From JBBITI01 sp963735055 (GTDB lineage Bacteria > Chloroflexota > Dehalococcoidia > Dehalococcoidales > UBA2162), in the NCBI GenBank assembly GCA_963735055.1, contig CAVTJN010000007.1, positions 1 to 64,000 on the forward strand: a DNA stretch of 64,000 bases, in the 5' to 3' direction. The translations under genes and the position numbers were made by a program. The notes below the pieces were generated by a model. The model saw only the letters and a program-made list of their open reading frames with translations. It did no database searches and was not told where the DNA came from. Shown piece by piece: positions 48,667 through 58,300 of this stretch; within the stretch, counting starts at the first letter, position 1, and every line of letters begins with the position of its first letter.

Positions 48667-48681
48667 ATTTTTATTTAAGAG

Positions 48682-48730
48682 TTGGTTCAGGGTCCCCGAA
48701 AGGGGATAATTCGAGCCCCTGCACGCTCAC
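48682..48730 (+). repeat. tRNA-Lys 3' copy B split by a 16-nt palindromic insert
   Basis: TTGGTTCAGGGT and TTCGAGCCCCTGCACGCTCAC are the T-arm and acceptor end of tRNA-Lys. They are separated by CCCCGAAAGGGGATAA, a small hairpin with a GAAA loop. It lies 16 nt after copy A. Confidence 0.8.
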
Positions 48731-48773
48731 AAGGATACTCTGGCAGTTTGTAGGCCAGATTTCCCTTTATTTG

Positions 48774-48808
48774 GCGGTTGTACCTCCCCTGGTACAACCG
48801 CTTTTTTT
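48774..48808 (+). terminator. intrinsic terminator downstream of tRNA-Lys copies
   Basis: The 11-bp stem GCGGTTGTACC/GGTACAACCGC has a TCCCCT loop and a run of seven T. No protein gene ends nearby on the plus strand, so it was probably the original terminator of the tRNA-Lys gene whose 3' end remains just upstream. Confidence 0.8.
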
Positions 48809-48941
48809 CCAAGGCAAATCAACCATATGCATTGGTGTAAATGCGTCTTGGATTTGCTCGGATGAATGATTACAATAAAATATAATTGTGACCTGAATTA
48901 TAAGCATATGCCCTTGATTGGACGAGCAGAAAGTGTTTAAG

Positions 48942-50630
48942 ATGAAAAGGTCCGTTTACCTGGTGGGTGTAGGTTTTGGTGCATTAACCAGTCTTATTGT
49001 GATGGCATTCGCCTACCTGGGGAATGCTTTTTTTTCACTTCCTTTTTTTCCCTTTAACATTTTTGATTGGCTGACTCGCCATCTGCCTGGGGTTGTCATC
49101 CATACGGTCATACAACTCATGGTTTCGGCCATCACCGCCCTGGGCCTGGGGCCAATCGATACGGTTGCCAAGTTAGCCGAACAAATCCAGGCATTGATCC
49201 TGGTATTCATCATAGGGATTGGTTTCGGCCTGGCCCTTGTCGTCGTAAGACAGCAGCGCCGGGGTTGGTTTACTTGGGATGGCATATTAGGTGGATTGAT
49301 CTTGTGGCTTGGGCTGATTGTTGTTGAGGTTTCCCTCCCGGTGACATCCCCCGCATTATCGCTGAGTCTGGTTTGGTTGCTGGGATTAATGGTGGGTTGG
49401 GGGTGGGTATTGTCCCGCCTTTTGGCATCCATGGACAGGGGGAGAGTTTCTCCCGATTCTCAAGATATTCCGGTTGGGCCACACCAGGACCGCATCATCG
49501 GCCGCAGAGAATTTCTTGCGCTGATAGGATCAGGACTGGCCAGTCTGGCTGTGCTGGCCCTTGGATTACGGAATTTCTATAATCAGGCCCGCAAGGTGTC
49601 GTCCTCTGCAACCGGGATCCAGCCCACGTCTCAGGGGGCAATGCCCGGTGCCTCCCCGATATTTGGTCCTGAGTACACATCCGGATCGGCTGCTTCGCCG
49701 GCGCCGGGAGATTTGGCAAAGAGGATTGAACCTGCACCGGGCACTCGCCCGGAAGTTACCCCGGTGGATAAATTTTACCGGATTGACATTAACCAGCTTC
49801 CATCTGTCGTCAATTCTCAGTCCTGGAGCCTGCAATTGACGGGATTGGTCCAAAAGCCGTTGACATTCACCCTGGATGAGCTTCGCGCCCGACCTTCTAT
49901 CACCCAGGCGGTTACCCAGTCTTGCGTCTCCAATCCACTTGGCGGCGAACTGATTGGAACCAATTTTTGGACCGGTGTGCCATTCAAAGATGTGTTGGCT
50001 CAGGCAGGAGTGCTGCCTGAGACGAAGGGCATCAAGATCACTTCAGCGGACGGCTTTTATGAATTCGTTCCGCTGGCGGAGGCCATGGATGATCGAACTT
50101 TACTGGTGTATGCGATGAATGCTGAACCGCTAACCACAGAACATGGCTTTCCCCTCCGGATTTACATCCCAAATCATTATGGAATGAAACAACCTAAATG
50201 GATCCTCCGGATGGAGGCAACTGATACCGAAAATCCTGGTTTTTGGGGGGAGCGGGGTTGGGAGCCACATGCCATTCCCAAGACGACCTCTGTCATCGAC
50301 ACATACGGGGTAGATAAACAAGTTCTTCAAGGCGCCGGGATCGTTCCATTAGGAGGGATTGCCTGGGCTGGGTCGCGGGGCATCAAAAAAGTGGAGATCC
50401 AAATTGATACCGCCCCCTGGGTTGAGGCGGTTCTTCGCGACCCACCCCTCAGCCCACTCACCTGGGTTCAGTGGCGCTATGATTGGGAACCTGGCCCTGG
50501 GGTGCGTCCGGGCGTGCATACTGTCCAGGTGCGCGCCACGGATGGCGATGGCAATCTTCAGGATCCCACTCCCCATGGTCCGGGTCCTGAAGGTGCCACC
50601 GGGATCAATTCGATCGTAGTATTTCTATAG
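48942..50630 (+). CDS. membrane-anchored molybdopterin-dependent oxidoreductase (sulfite-oxidase fold)
   Basis: 562 residues from the ATG of MKRSVYLVGVGFGALTSLIV; a TTG 24 nt upstream is possible. Four hydrophobic segments occupy roughly residues 1-165. A twin-arginine-like GRREFLALIGSGLASLAVLA follows at 187-206, then a low-complexity linker. The Mo-cofactor domain starts near 280 (FYRIDINQLPSVVNSQSWSL). The likely Mo-ligand Cys328 is in VTQSCVSNPLGGELIGTNFW. The C-terminal dimerisation domain has AWAGSRGIKKVEIQID and GVHTVQVRATDGDGNLQDPT. It should act on the outer face of the membrane. The natural substrate of these Chloroflexota-type enzymes is not known to me; sulfite is only one option. 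Confidence 0.87.
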   Translation: MKRSVYLVGVGFGALTSLIVMAFAYLGNAFFSLPFFPFNIFDWLTRHLPGVVIHTVIQLMVSAITALGLGPIDTVAKLAEQIQALILVFIIGIGFGLALVVVRQQRRGWFTWDGILGGLILWLGLIVVEVSLPVTSPALSLSLVWLLGLMVGWGWVLSRLLASMDRGRVSPDSQDIPVGPHQDRIIGRREFLALIGSGLASLAVLALGLRNFYNQARKVSSSATGIQPTSQGAMPGASPIFGPEYTSGSAASPAPGDLAKRIEPAPGTRPEVTPVDKFYRIDINQLPSVVNSQSWSLQLTGLVQKPLTFTLDELRARPSITQAVTQSCVSNPLGGELIGTNFWTGVPFKDVLAQAGVLPETKGIKITSADGFYEFVPLAEAMDDRTLLVYAMNAEPLTTEHGFPLRIYIPNHYGMKQPKWILRMEATDTENPGFWGERGWEPHAIPKTTSVIDTYGVDKQVLQGAGIVPLGGIAWAGSRGIKKVEIQIDTAPWVEAVLRDPPLSPLTWVQWRYDWEPGPGVRPGVHTVQVRATDGDGNLQDPTPHGPGPEGATGINSIVVFL

Positions 50631-50908
50631 CCTAAAGGCTGATTGCGGTGCTGACGTCCTCAACAAATTGGAGATGAAACGACGGTATCTTGATGAAAGT
50701 CGCATAGAAAATTACGAAATGCACGTGTTTTTATCGAGTTCCTGGGATTGGCAATATTCATAACGTACAGGGGTAATCCTGCGCATTCATCGGGATGAAT
50801 CCGGTGGGGCCATCCACCTGGCGAGTTGACACGCTCCATTGAATCCAAAAACACTTCGCAATTGTTATTGGCGGAGTGTCAACCCAAATAGTCGTCTATC
50901 TGCTTATA
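50631..50908. other. intergenic between convergent genes
   Basis: Contains a loose inverted repeat (GTTGACAC near 50824 and GTGTCAAC near 50875) that may terminate one of the two convergent genes. Nothing else is evident. Confidence 0.35.
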
Positions 50909-51220
50909 TCAAGGCAAATTAAACAATTCGTACAGTTCGAAAGTGCTGTCAGCAAGGATTTTCCCAGCCTCTTGAAAGGCTTCGGCCCAACCTGGGTCGT
51001 CAAACGTAGTCTTTGCCCGATAACTTTCGAGCGCTGAAAGACTTTCCCATTCTCTTTCCCAGATAAATGTGTTTGCCGGGTATCCGCCGTAAACAATCGT
51101 GTAACGCCGTTTGGGAGGCACATTGCCTATTTTGGCTTCCAGCACATCAAACTTCTTCTCAAGGGCAACGGCTTCTTCGTATGTGCCAATAACTTTCTGG
51201 GTGCATCTTTCAACAAACAT
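50909..51220 (-). CDS. small NIPSNAP/EthD-like dimeric alpha-beta barrel protein
   Basis: 103 residues from the ATG of MFVERCTQKVIGTYEEAVAL, with AGGAGG 8 nt upstream; an upstream in-frame extension lacks a site. Strands and helices alternate (KRRYTIVYGGYPANTFIWER, EWESLSALESYRAKTTFDDP, ILADSTFELYELFN). The EWES motif and the size fit the dimeric ferredoxin-like family that includes NIPSNAP and EthD proteins. No catalytic residues can be named. It is a single-gene unit convergent with the oxidoreductase gene. Confidence 0.6.
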   Translation of the reverse strand: MFVERCTQKVIGTYEEAVALEKKFDVLEAKIGNVPPKRRYTIVYGGYPANTFIWEREWESLSALESYRAKTTFDDPGWAEAFQEAGKILADSTFELYELFNLP

Positions 51221-51599
51221 GATTAGCCTCCTGGATCGTTCGCTATCCTTTTGGGCAATTTCTGCGGGCAAAGCAACGCAGGCTTTGATGTGAACCGCGA
51301 TGGTTTGTTCTTGTTATGCTTGCCCACAAAAATACAACAAAAACAATCATTATTGTATGGATTTTCCATCGGGAACGCAAGCGCCTATTTTCGTGATACC
51401 GATAACAAAACCCAGTCACTCACGGGCTTTCAGGCTCGTGCTTCATTTCGGGCGGACTCTGGCACGTTTACGTCAAATGATGATAAGTGCCTGGGGAAAC
51501 CTGAACTCCTGTTGTGGTTTCAGGTTCAACGGATGCTTAGTATAATCATGGCGTAAGTCAACCTTAATGGTTTGTTGAAGGGAGGAGGTCTCTCCATCC
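51221..51599. other. gene-free spacer
   Basis: About 380 nt between divergent genes. It has an 8-bp inverted repeat (AACCTGAA at 51498, TTCAGGTT at 51519) and no convincing reading frame. It probably carries the promoters of both neighbours. Confidence 0.4.
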
Positions 51600-52071
51600 A
51601 TGCGTCACAACCGAGAGGAAGTCATTGAGCGTACCGTCCGGGAGTTTGAGCTCCTGGAGCATCTGGTCGCAAACCTGACAGATGAGGAGTGGCAGCGGCC
51701 GGTGCCCCGGTCCGAGGCCAAAGATCCCTGGACGGTGAAGGATGCCCTGGCTCATATCACCCACTGGAAGGCCGACGTGATCCGCGCCAGCGGGGACAGC
51801 ATAGGCCGCCCGAAGAGCGCGGCTGTCTGAGATGAACGACGGCAACCATCTCATCTACGTGCGCTGGCGCGATCGCTCGCCCCAGGAGGTTCTGGCCTGG
51901 CACCGGCAGGTTCAGGAGGATGTGCTGGCGGCCGCTGCGAGAGCGGCGCCCGAAGGTGGTTCAGCGGCCAGGGAGCGCCGGCCGGAATGGCCTTTCGACC
52001 TTGACGCGCACTCCGCTTACCACCGGGTCAAAGACATCCAGCAAGCGCTGGCTGCCCGCTCAATGCGCTGA
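51600..52071 (+). CDS. DinB/ClbS-like four-helix protein (frame-interrupted)
   Basis: About 157 residues when the two frames are joined near 51825. The first part, REEVIERTVREFELLEHLVA and DPWTVKDALAHITHWKADVI, has the W-T-V-K-D-x-L-A-H-I-T-x-W signature of the DinB/ClbS (DfsB) superfamily. The second, NDGNHLIYVRWRDRSPQEVL and FDLDAHSAYHRVKDIQQAL, gives the remaining helices. Some family members are metal-dependent hydrolases or thiol transferases, and ClbS hydrolyses a genotoxin. His residues in AHITHW could bind metal. GGAGGAGG lies about 12 nt before the ATG. Confidence 0.75.
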
Positions 52072-52155
52072 CCGTTGTTCGGTAAGTGAACGATATCGTC
52101 ATGCCAGGAAAATTGGCGATAGTATAGGCAGTCAATCGTTGTGAGGGCCTGGAAT

Positions 52156-53364
52156 ATGAAATCAGTAAACCGGATATCTGCCGTCCTGTTGTGTGGGCTC
52201 CTGGCCGCATGCTCAGTCTCCGCGCTGCCCACGCAAACCGCTCTGGTCAATCCCACCCCATCTGGCACGCCTTCCCCGCAGCCGACCTTTACCTTCACGC
52301 CCTCCCCATCCGCGACCGCTACGCCGTCCCCGTCCCCTACCCCGACCCCCATTCCTTCTCCAACCCCGCTGGGCGGTTCCGGAAAAATCATCCTGACCAC
52401 CACGCTCTGCACCTCCCATACCATCGGATACCCGGATTGCGATCCCCAGGCGGTGATCCTGGTGGATCTAGACACCGGCGCGAAACAGGAACTGGCAGGC
52501 ACGGGCTACCGCTTCCGCGCTCTATCGCCGGATGGGAAAAGCATTTTGATTTCCAGGGATTCGCTTCTATACATTCAGGATCTGTCCGGCGGCGAACCGG
52601 TGCTATTGAGCAGTATCTTTATCGAAAATCGGGCGGGGATTTATGGTCTGGCGACCTGGCTGCCGGACAATCGGCATATCGCTTTTATCGGCAGGCAAGA
52701 GTCCTGGTTCGACGTTTACATGATGAACCTGGATGGCACGGATGTGAAGCGCATCACCGAACCGGGTTCAAAGGCTTACCAAATATACCCGTCCAACGAT
52801 CTGGCCGCTGTCTATTGGGAAAAAGCCATAGATACCGGCTCAGCCATTACCACCTGGGGGAGTTGGATCACGAATCTGGACGGTTCGAACCAGCACCGCC
52901 TGGAGATCTACAAACCGGTTTTCCCAAAAACCGGCAACCGCATGGCCTATCAAAAATATCCGGAAGGCCTATTTGTATCCGGCCTGGATGGTTCAAATCC
53001 GTTGAATGTTTTCCCGCTGTCTGGAGATGGCTTTTTCTGGGAACTATCCATGTCCCCATCTGGAAACCGGCTGTTTTTCAATGTTTGTGCGGATAAATCC
53101 TGTGATCCCATGCCGTATTACCTTGCTTCCAGCGATGGAAAATCGGTCCGCGAACTGAGTATTGACTTTACTACCTACCATGCCTGGTGGTCACCGGATG
53201 AACAGAAAATCTTGCTGGTGGACTCGAATGGGAGTGACCGGCGCGGTTACACCCGCCTGGATCTGCTGGACGTGAATTCTGGCCAGGTCCAATCTTTGGA
53301 GGGGGTTCTGGGACTGTCGCAGGATGAATTCATTCTGCGCAGCGAGATTGCCTGGCTGCCTTGA
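52156..53364 (+). CDS. beta-propeller lipoprotein (TolB/WD40-like)
   Basis: 402 residues. The signal peptide MKSVNRISAVLLCGLLAACS has a lipobox ending at Cys19. A long Pro/Thr/Ser linker follows (residues about 30-75). The rest is a propeller with repeated blades: YRFRALSPDGKSILISRDSL, ATWLPDNRHIAFIGRQESWF, SMSPSGNRLFFNVCADKSCD and AWWSPDEQKILLVDSNGSDR. It is anchored outside the membrane. Ligand or partner unknown. The linker style is typical of Chloroflexota surface lipoproteins and helps the taxonomic guess. A start 15 nt upstream (GTG) would also be in frame. Confidence 0.82.
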   Translation: MKSVNRISAVLLCGLLAACSVSALPTQTALVNPTPSGTPSPQPTFTFTPSPSATATPSPSPTPTPIPSPTPLGGSGKIILTTTLCTSHTIGYPDCDPQAVILVDLDTGAKQELAGTGYRFRALSPDGKSILISRDSLLYIQDLSGGEPVLLSSIFIENRAGIYGLATWLPDNRHIAFIGRQESWFDVYMMNLDGTDVKRITEPGSKAYQIYPSNDLAAVYWEKAIDTGSAITTWGSWITNLDGSNQHRLEIYKPVFPKTGNRMAYQKYPEGLFVSGLDGSNPLNVFPLSGDGFFWELSMSPSGNRLFFNVCADKSCDPMPYYLASSDGKSVRELSIDFTTYHAWWSPDEQKILLVDSNGSDRRGYTRLDLLDVNSGQVQSLEGVLGLSQDEFILRSEIAWLP

Positions 53365-53554
53365 GTGGCCGGCGGTTGTCCGCCGCTCCATTATTCGTTC
53401 ATTGGATCAGCCTGCCGAAAATCGCCGCGATCAGCCCAAAGGTTGCGCGCATTTGCATTTCGATTTTACCTATCTTCCTCATCATTCATCACTCTGCACT
53501 CCTCAATCCCCAATTGCCCCGTACAACCCTGTCAGTCTATAGTAAACTTCATCT

Positions 53555-55096
53555 ATGAACGAAAATGATGAAACAATGCTGAATGCCGACCCCGCCCAGC
53601 AGGGTCGTTTTCCCGCCGCCCAGGCCCCCGAAGGCGTGGAACTGCAGGATATCCTCCCCGAAATTACCCTCGCCGATCTGCCCGAAAACTTGCGCCAGGG
53701 CGCCGCCGACGCCGGTTGGCCCGAGCTGATGCCCGTCCAGGCCAAAGCCATCCCCTACCTCTTCTCCCAGCGCGATATGATGATCCAATCCCGCACCGGC
53801 AGCGGTAAAACCGGCGCGTACCTGCTGCCCATGCTCGAGATGATCAACCCGCTCGAGGCCACCACCCAGGCCCTCATCCTGGTGCCCACCCGCGAACTGG
53901 CCCACCAGGTGGCCACCGAAGCCGAGATCCTTGGCCGGGCCGCCGGGGTGCGCTGCATCGCCGTCTACGGCGGGGTCGGCTACCGCGAGCAGTTGGATGC
54001 CTTCCGGGCCGGCGCGCACATCGTCATCGGCACCCCCGGGCGCGTCCTCGATCATCTCCTGCGCCGCTCGATGACGCTCGAAAACCTCAAGTTCCTCGTC
54101 TTTGACGAGGCCGACCGCATGCTCTCGATGGGTTTTTACCCCGATATGCGCCGCGTGCAGGGTTATCTGCCCAGGCGCCACATCAGCACCTATATGTTCT
54201 CGGCCACCTTCCCGGTCCAGGTGATCAGCCTGGCCCACCAGTTCCTCGAAAAGCCCGGTTTCCTCAACCTCAGCAGCGACCACATCCACGTCACCGAGAC
54301 CGAGCACGTCTTCTACACCGTCCCCGGCATGGACAAAGACCGCAGCCTGGTGCGCATCATCGAGGTCGAGAACCCGGCTTCCGCCCTGATCTTCTGCAAT
54401 ACCAAGGTGCGCGTCGATTACGTCACCGTCGTCCTGCAGCGTTTTGGCTACGACGCCGACCAGCTGACCTCCGACCTGGCCCAGGCCGCCCGCGAAAAGG
54501 TGCTCGACCGCGTCCGCCGCGGCACGCTGCGCTTCCTGGTCGCCACCGATGTGGCCGCGCGCGGCATCGACCTGCCCGAGCTGTCGCACGTCATCCAATA
54601 CGAACCGCCTGAGGATCCCGAGGCCTATATCCACCGCGCCGGGCGCACCGGCCGCGCGGGCGCCAGCGGCACCGCCATCTCGCTGGTCAACCTGCTGGAA
54701 CGCACCAACCTGCAGCGCATCGGCAAGCGCTTTGAAATCAGCTTCGAGGAACGCCCCCTGCCCACCGATGAAGATGTCGAGCAGATTGTCTCCGAGCGCA
54801 TTATCACCCTGCTGGAGGCTCGCCTGCGCAACCGCGACAAGCTGCACACCGAGCGCATGCAGCGCTTCATCCCGCTGGTGCGCAGCCTGGGCGAAGGTGA
54901 GGAGAACCCCGACCTGCTCGCCATGCTGCTCGACGATTTTTACCAGGAGACTTTCCACGCCCCCTTCATCCCCGTGGAGCCCGAGGACCGTCCTCGTTCC
55001 CGCCCCTCCGGCGCGTCCAGCCATACCGGCACATCCGGCCTGGGCGGTGGGCGCTCCGGCGGTGGACGCTCGCGCCGTCCCCGCGGCCGCCGCTGA
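53555..55096 (+). CDS. DEAD-box RNA helicase (RhlE/CshA-like)
   Basis: 513 residues, intact. The helicase core shows a Q-motif (MPVQAKAIPYLFSQRDMMIQ), motif I SRTGSGKT with Lys85, PTRELAHQ, GTPGRVLD, DEAD box FDEADRMLSMGF, FSATFPVQ, LIFCNTKVRVDYV, ATDVAARGIDLPEL and HRAGRTGRAGASG. The tail of about 40 residues is rich in Gly, Ser and Arg (GGGRSGGGRSRRPRGRR), an RNA-binding extension. It probably unwinds structured RNA in ribosome assembly or mRNA decay. It is strongly GC-biased at third codon positions, which produces a very long antisense frame. Confidence 0.95.
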   Translation: MNENDETMLNADPAQQGRFPAAQAPEGVELQDILPEITLADLPENLRQGAADAGWPELMPVQAKAIPYLFSQRDMMIQSRTGSGKTGAYLLPMLEMINPLEATTQALILVPTRELAHQVATEAEILGRAAGVRCIAVYGGVGYREQLDAFRAGAHIVIGTPGRVLDHLLRRSMTLENLKFLVFDEADRMLSMGFYPDMRRVQGYLPRRHISTYMFSATFPVQVISLAHQFLEKPGFLNLSSDHIHVTETEHVFYTVPGMDKDRSLVRIIEVENPASALIFCNTKVRVDYVTVVLQRFGYDADQLTSDLAQAAREKVLDRVRRGTLRFLVATDVAARGIDLPELSHVIQYEPPEDPEAYIHRAGRTGRAGASGTAISLVNLLERTNLQRIGKRFEISFEERPLPTDEDVEQIVSERIITLLEARLRNRDKLHTERMQRFIPLVRSLGEGEENPDLLAMLLDDFYQETFHAPFIPVEPEDRPRSRPSGASSHTGTSGLGGGRSGGGRSRRPRGRR

Positions 55097-55184
55097 CTTA
55101 TTGCCTTATCATCCACCTGGAGCCGAACATTTTAGTGCGATTGTGGCGAAATGGATTATGTGCAGTGTTTCGCTAACTTGGGGT

Positions 55185-55231
55185 GAAGGGGATTACAGGA
55201 AGCGCTTTACGCGCTTCATGTAATCCCCTTC
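55185..55231. terminator. 20-bp hairpin after the helicase gene
   Basis: Of 21 positions 20 pair (arm GAAGGGGATTACA, one G/A mismatch, then GAAGCGC) around TTTAC. A second, smaller hairpin follows at 55235-55267 (AATTCCCCGCC/GGCGGGGATT with a one-base bulge). The pair probably terminates helicase transcription before the hydrolase gene. Confidence 0.6.
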
Positions 55232-55345
55232 GATAATTCCCCGCCTCGATTTTACGGGGCGGGGATTAAAAGGGGGTGGGGTGTTAAGCCAGCATACATT
55301 TGTTATATGCTCAACCCAGCGGGGATGGTCTAAAGAGGAGAGATC

Positions 55346-58300
55346 ATGGACGACCTTCGCAAAGACTTCCAATCCCCGTCCACCGCCTTCCGCGGCGCGC
55401 CATTCTGGTCTTGGAATGACCATCTGCAGGTTGAAGAACTTAACCGTCAGGTCAGGGATATGCAGGCGCACGGCATGGGCGGCTTCTTTATGCATTCGCG
55501 TGAAGGTCTGGAGACGCCCTACATGGGTGAAAAATGGCTGGAATGCATCCGCGAGACGGTGAAAACCGCCAGCGAGACCGGCATGCACGCCTGGCTCTAC
55601 GACGAAGACCGCTGGCCGTCCGGCTTTGCCGGCGGGCTGGTGCCGGCGCGCGGCGGGGATGCTTTCCGCGCCAAGGCTCTTTCCATGCGAGGTCAGCGAC
55701 GCAGTCTCCCGCGGATCGGCGAGCACACCCTGGCTGTCTTCGCCGCGCGCGTTGGAAGACGGCGGCGCTCCTCTCCCTGCGCCGCCTGCGGGCCGGCGGA
55801 TGCAGCCTTGGCGCCCGGTGAAACCTGCCTGGTTTTCCGGCGCGAGGTGTCCGCGCCGAGCGAGTGGTTTAACGACGACGCCTATGCCGACAACCTCAAC
55901 CCCGATTCGGTCGCCGCGTTCATCGATATCACCTATGAAGCCTACCGCCGCCAGGTAGGCGACTGAGTTTGGCAAAGCCATCCCCGGCATATTCACCGAC
56001 GAGCCCAACATCCAGAGCCACCGCTCGCAGGTGGGCGAACGCGCCCTGCCCTGGACCGACGGCCTGCCGGATTTCTTCCGCGAGCGCCGCGGCTACGATT
56101 TGCTGGATGTCCTCCCCTGGTTGTTTTTCGACGGGCTCCGGCGCCGCCCGCGCCCGCCACGATTACTGGTACACCATCAGCCAGCGTTTCACCGAGGCCT
56201 ATTCGAAACAGCTTGGCGCGTGGTGCGCGGAAAACGGCCTGGCCTTCACCGGTCATTTTCTCAATGAGGGTCGAGATGGGCCAGGCCATCCTGCGCGGCG
56301 GGGCGATCATGCCCCATTACCGCTACCAGCAGGTGCCGGGCATCGATATGCTCACCGAGCAAAACCACGAGTTCATCACCATCAAGCAGTGCAGCAGCGT
56401 CGCCAATCAGTTCGGCCGTAAACGCGTGCTCTCGGAAACCTACGGCTGCTCGGGCTGGGAATTTACCTTTGAGGGCCAAAAGTGGAACGGCGATTGGCAG
56501 TATGTGCTGGGCGTCAACCTGCGCTGCCAGCACCTTGCCCTCTATTCGCTGCGTGGTTGCCGCAAACGCGACTACCCGCCTGCTTTCAACTACAACACCA
56601 CCTGGTGGAAGTACAACGCGGTGGTGGAAGATTATTTCGCCCGGGTGGGCCGCGTGCTGACCGAAGGCGATGCCGTCCGCGACGTGCTTATGATCCACCC
56701 GGTCGCCACCGGCTGGGCCATGCTGGGCGAAGGGGACCAGAGCACCGCCGAGGTGGATGGCTTTGGCGAACGCCTCAACGATTTCTGCCAGGCGCTGCTC
56801 GCCACCCATTATGATTTCGATTTTGGCGATGAGCAAATTCTGGCCATGGATGCCGGGCTGGAGGGCAGCCAGGTCGTGGTTGGCCGTGCGCCTTACTCTG
56901 TAGTGATCATCCCGCCGAAGACCCGCACTCTGCTGGCTTCCACCGTCACTTTGCTGGAGCGCTTCCTGGATGCAGGTGGTAAGGTCCTCGTATTCTCGCC
57001 GGTCCCCGAATGGATCGCGGCGCTCCCGGATGATCGCCTCGCGGCTCTGTGGTCCAGACCAGGCATGGTCATGCTCGAAAACCCCTCCGCGCTCAATGCC
57101 GCCCTCGAGCAGATCCTCCCCAGGCGGGTTTCTATGCTCACCCCGCAGGGACAGCAGGCCGCCCGCTTGCTCTATATGCAGCGCAGCCTCCCGGACGGCA
57201 GTCAGGCCTATTTCATCGTCAATAATGATCGCCACGCCGGTTGCCAGGTCTCCGTTTCGCTGAAATGCGCCGCCGCAAGTGCCTGCCAGGTGGAGGAATG
57301 GGATCCACTCACCGGCGCGATGCAGGTTCTAACCGCCGAACAGCGCGAAGGGAAGCTGTCCTTCTATGCCTATTTTGGTCCCGCCGGTTCGCGCCTGTAT
57401 ATCGTCGTTCAACACGACGCAATCCCGGCTGAGGTCGGTCCTGGCTTTGACCAGCACGAGGCATGGCAGACCATGCCCGGCGAACGCGTCCAGTATATCG
57501 GTCCGCTGTGTTCTTTCACCCGCACCGATCCCAACATCCTCACCCTGGATGTCTGCGAGTTCAGATTGCAGGGCAGTGGGTGGTCTGAACCTATGGAGGT
57601 CTGGCGTGCCCAAAACGCGGTGCGGCAGTCCCTGGGGATGCGCCCGAACTATTACAACGGTCTGCCGCAGCGCTACCGCTGGGCATTGAAAACTCATCCT
57701 GCGGATGGCGCCCAGGTGCAGCTGCGCTTTACTTTTGAGGTCAAACAGGTTCCCACCACCCCATTGTTCCTGCTGGTGGAGAGCGCTGACCGCTTTAAGA
57801 TCAGCCTTAACGGCCAGGACATCCACAACACGATTGCCGGATGGTACCTGGACCGCGCCTTCGACCGTGTCGCTCTGCCTGCCCTGCGGCTGGGCCAGAA
57901 CGAGTGCATTCTCACCTGCGCCTACACCAACTATGTTGAGCTGGAGGATATCTACCTCCTGGGTGATTTTGGCGTGTCCGTCAGCCGTGAGATCATCGCC
58001 GAGCCTGCCGACCTCCATTTTGGCGAATGGGCCGGCCAGGGCTATCCCCACTACGCCGGGAGCATGCTCTATCACGCCAGCTTTGAGCATACTGAGGGCA
58101 TGGGTGCCCGCGTCTTCCTCGGCGAACACCGCGCCGTGGATGTGGCCGTGCACGTCAATGGCCGGCTTGCCGGGCACATCCCCTGGCGCTCTGCCAACGG
58201 ACTGGATATCAGCGCTTTCGCCGTTCCCGGGTCAAACCGGTTGGATATCGAGGTGGTCAGCAGCCCGCGCAACATGCTCGGCCCGCTGCACCGCGCCCCC

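Larger units (their letters stand above)
48148..48941. other. gene-free region with tRNA remnants and a terminator
   Basis: No credible protein gene is seen before the oxidoreductase start. The region contains a tRNA-Met-like remnant, two tRNA-Lys 3' copies and an intrinsic terminator, listed separately. It is interpreted as the distal junction of the tRNA-linked island. Confidence 0.5.

Noticed and set aside
53549..55024. 491-codon open frame on the minus strand
   Set aside because: It is antisense to an intact DEAD-box helicase with all motifs. Strong GC bias at third positions creates long opposite frames; the antisense product is His/Gly/Val-rich and matches no fold.
56261..58177. Two minus-strand frames of 324 and 282 codons
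   Set aside because: They lie opposite the open 3' part of the large hydrolase gene, which has clear family motifs on the plus strand.
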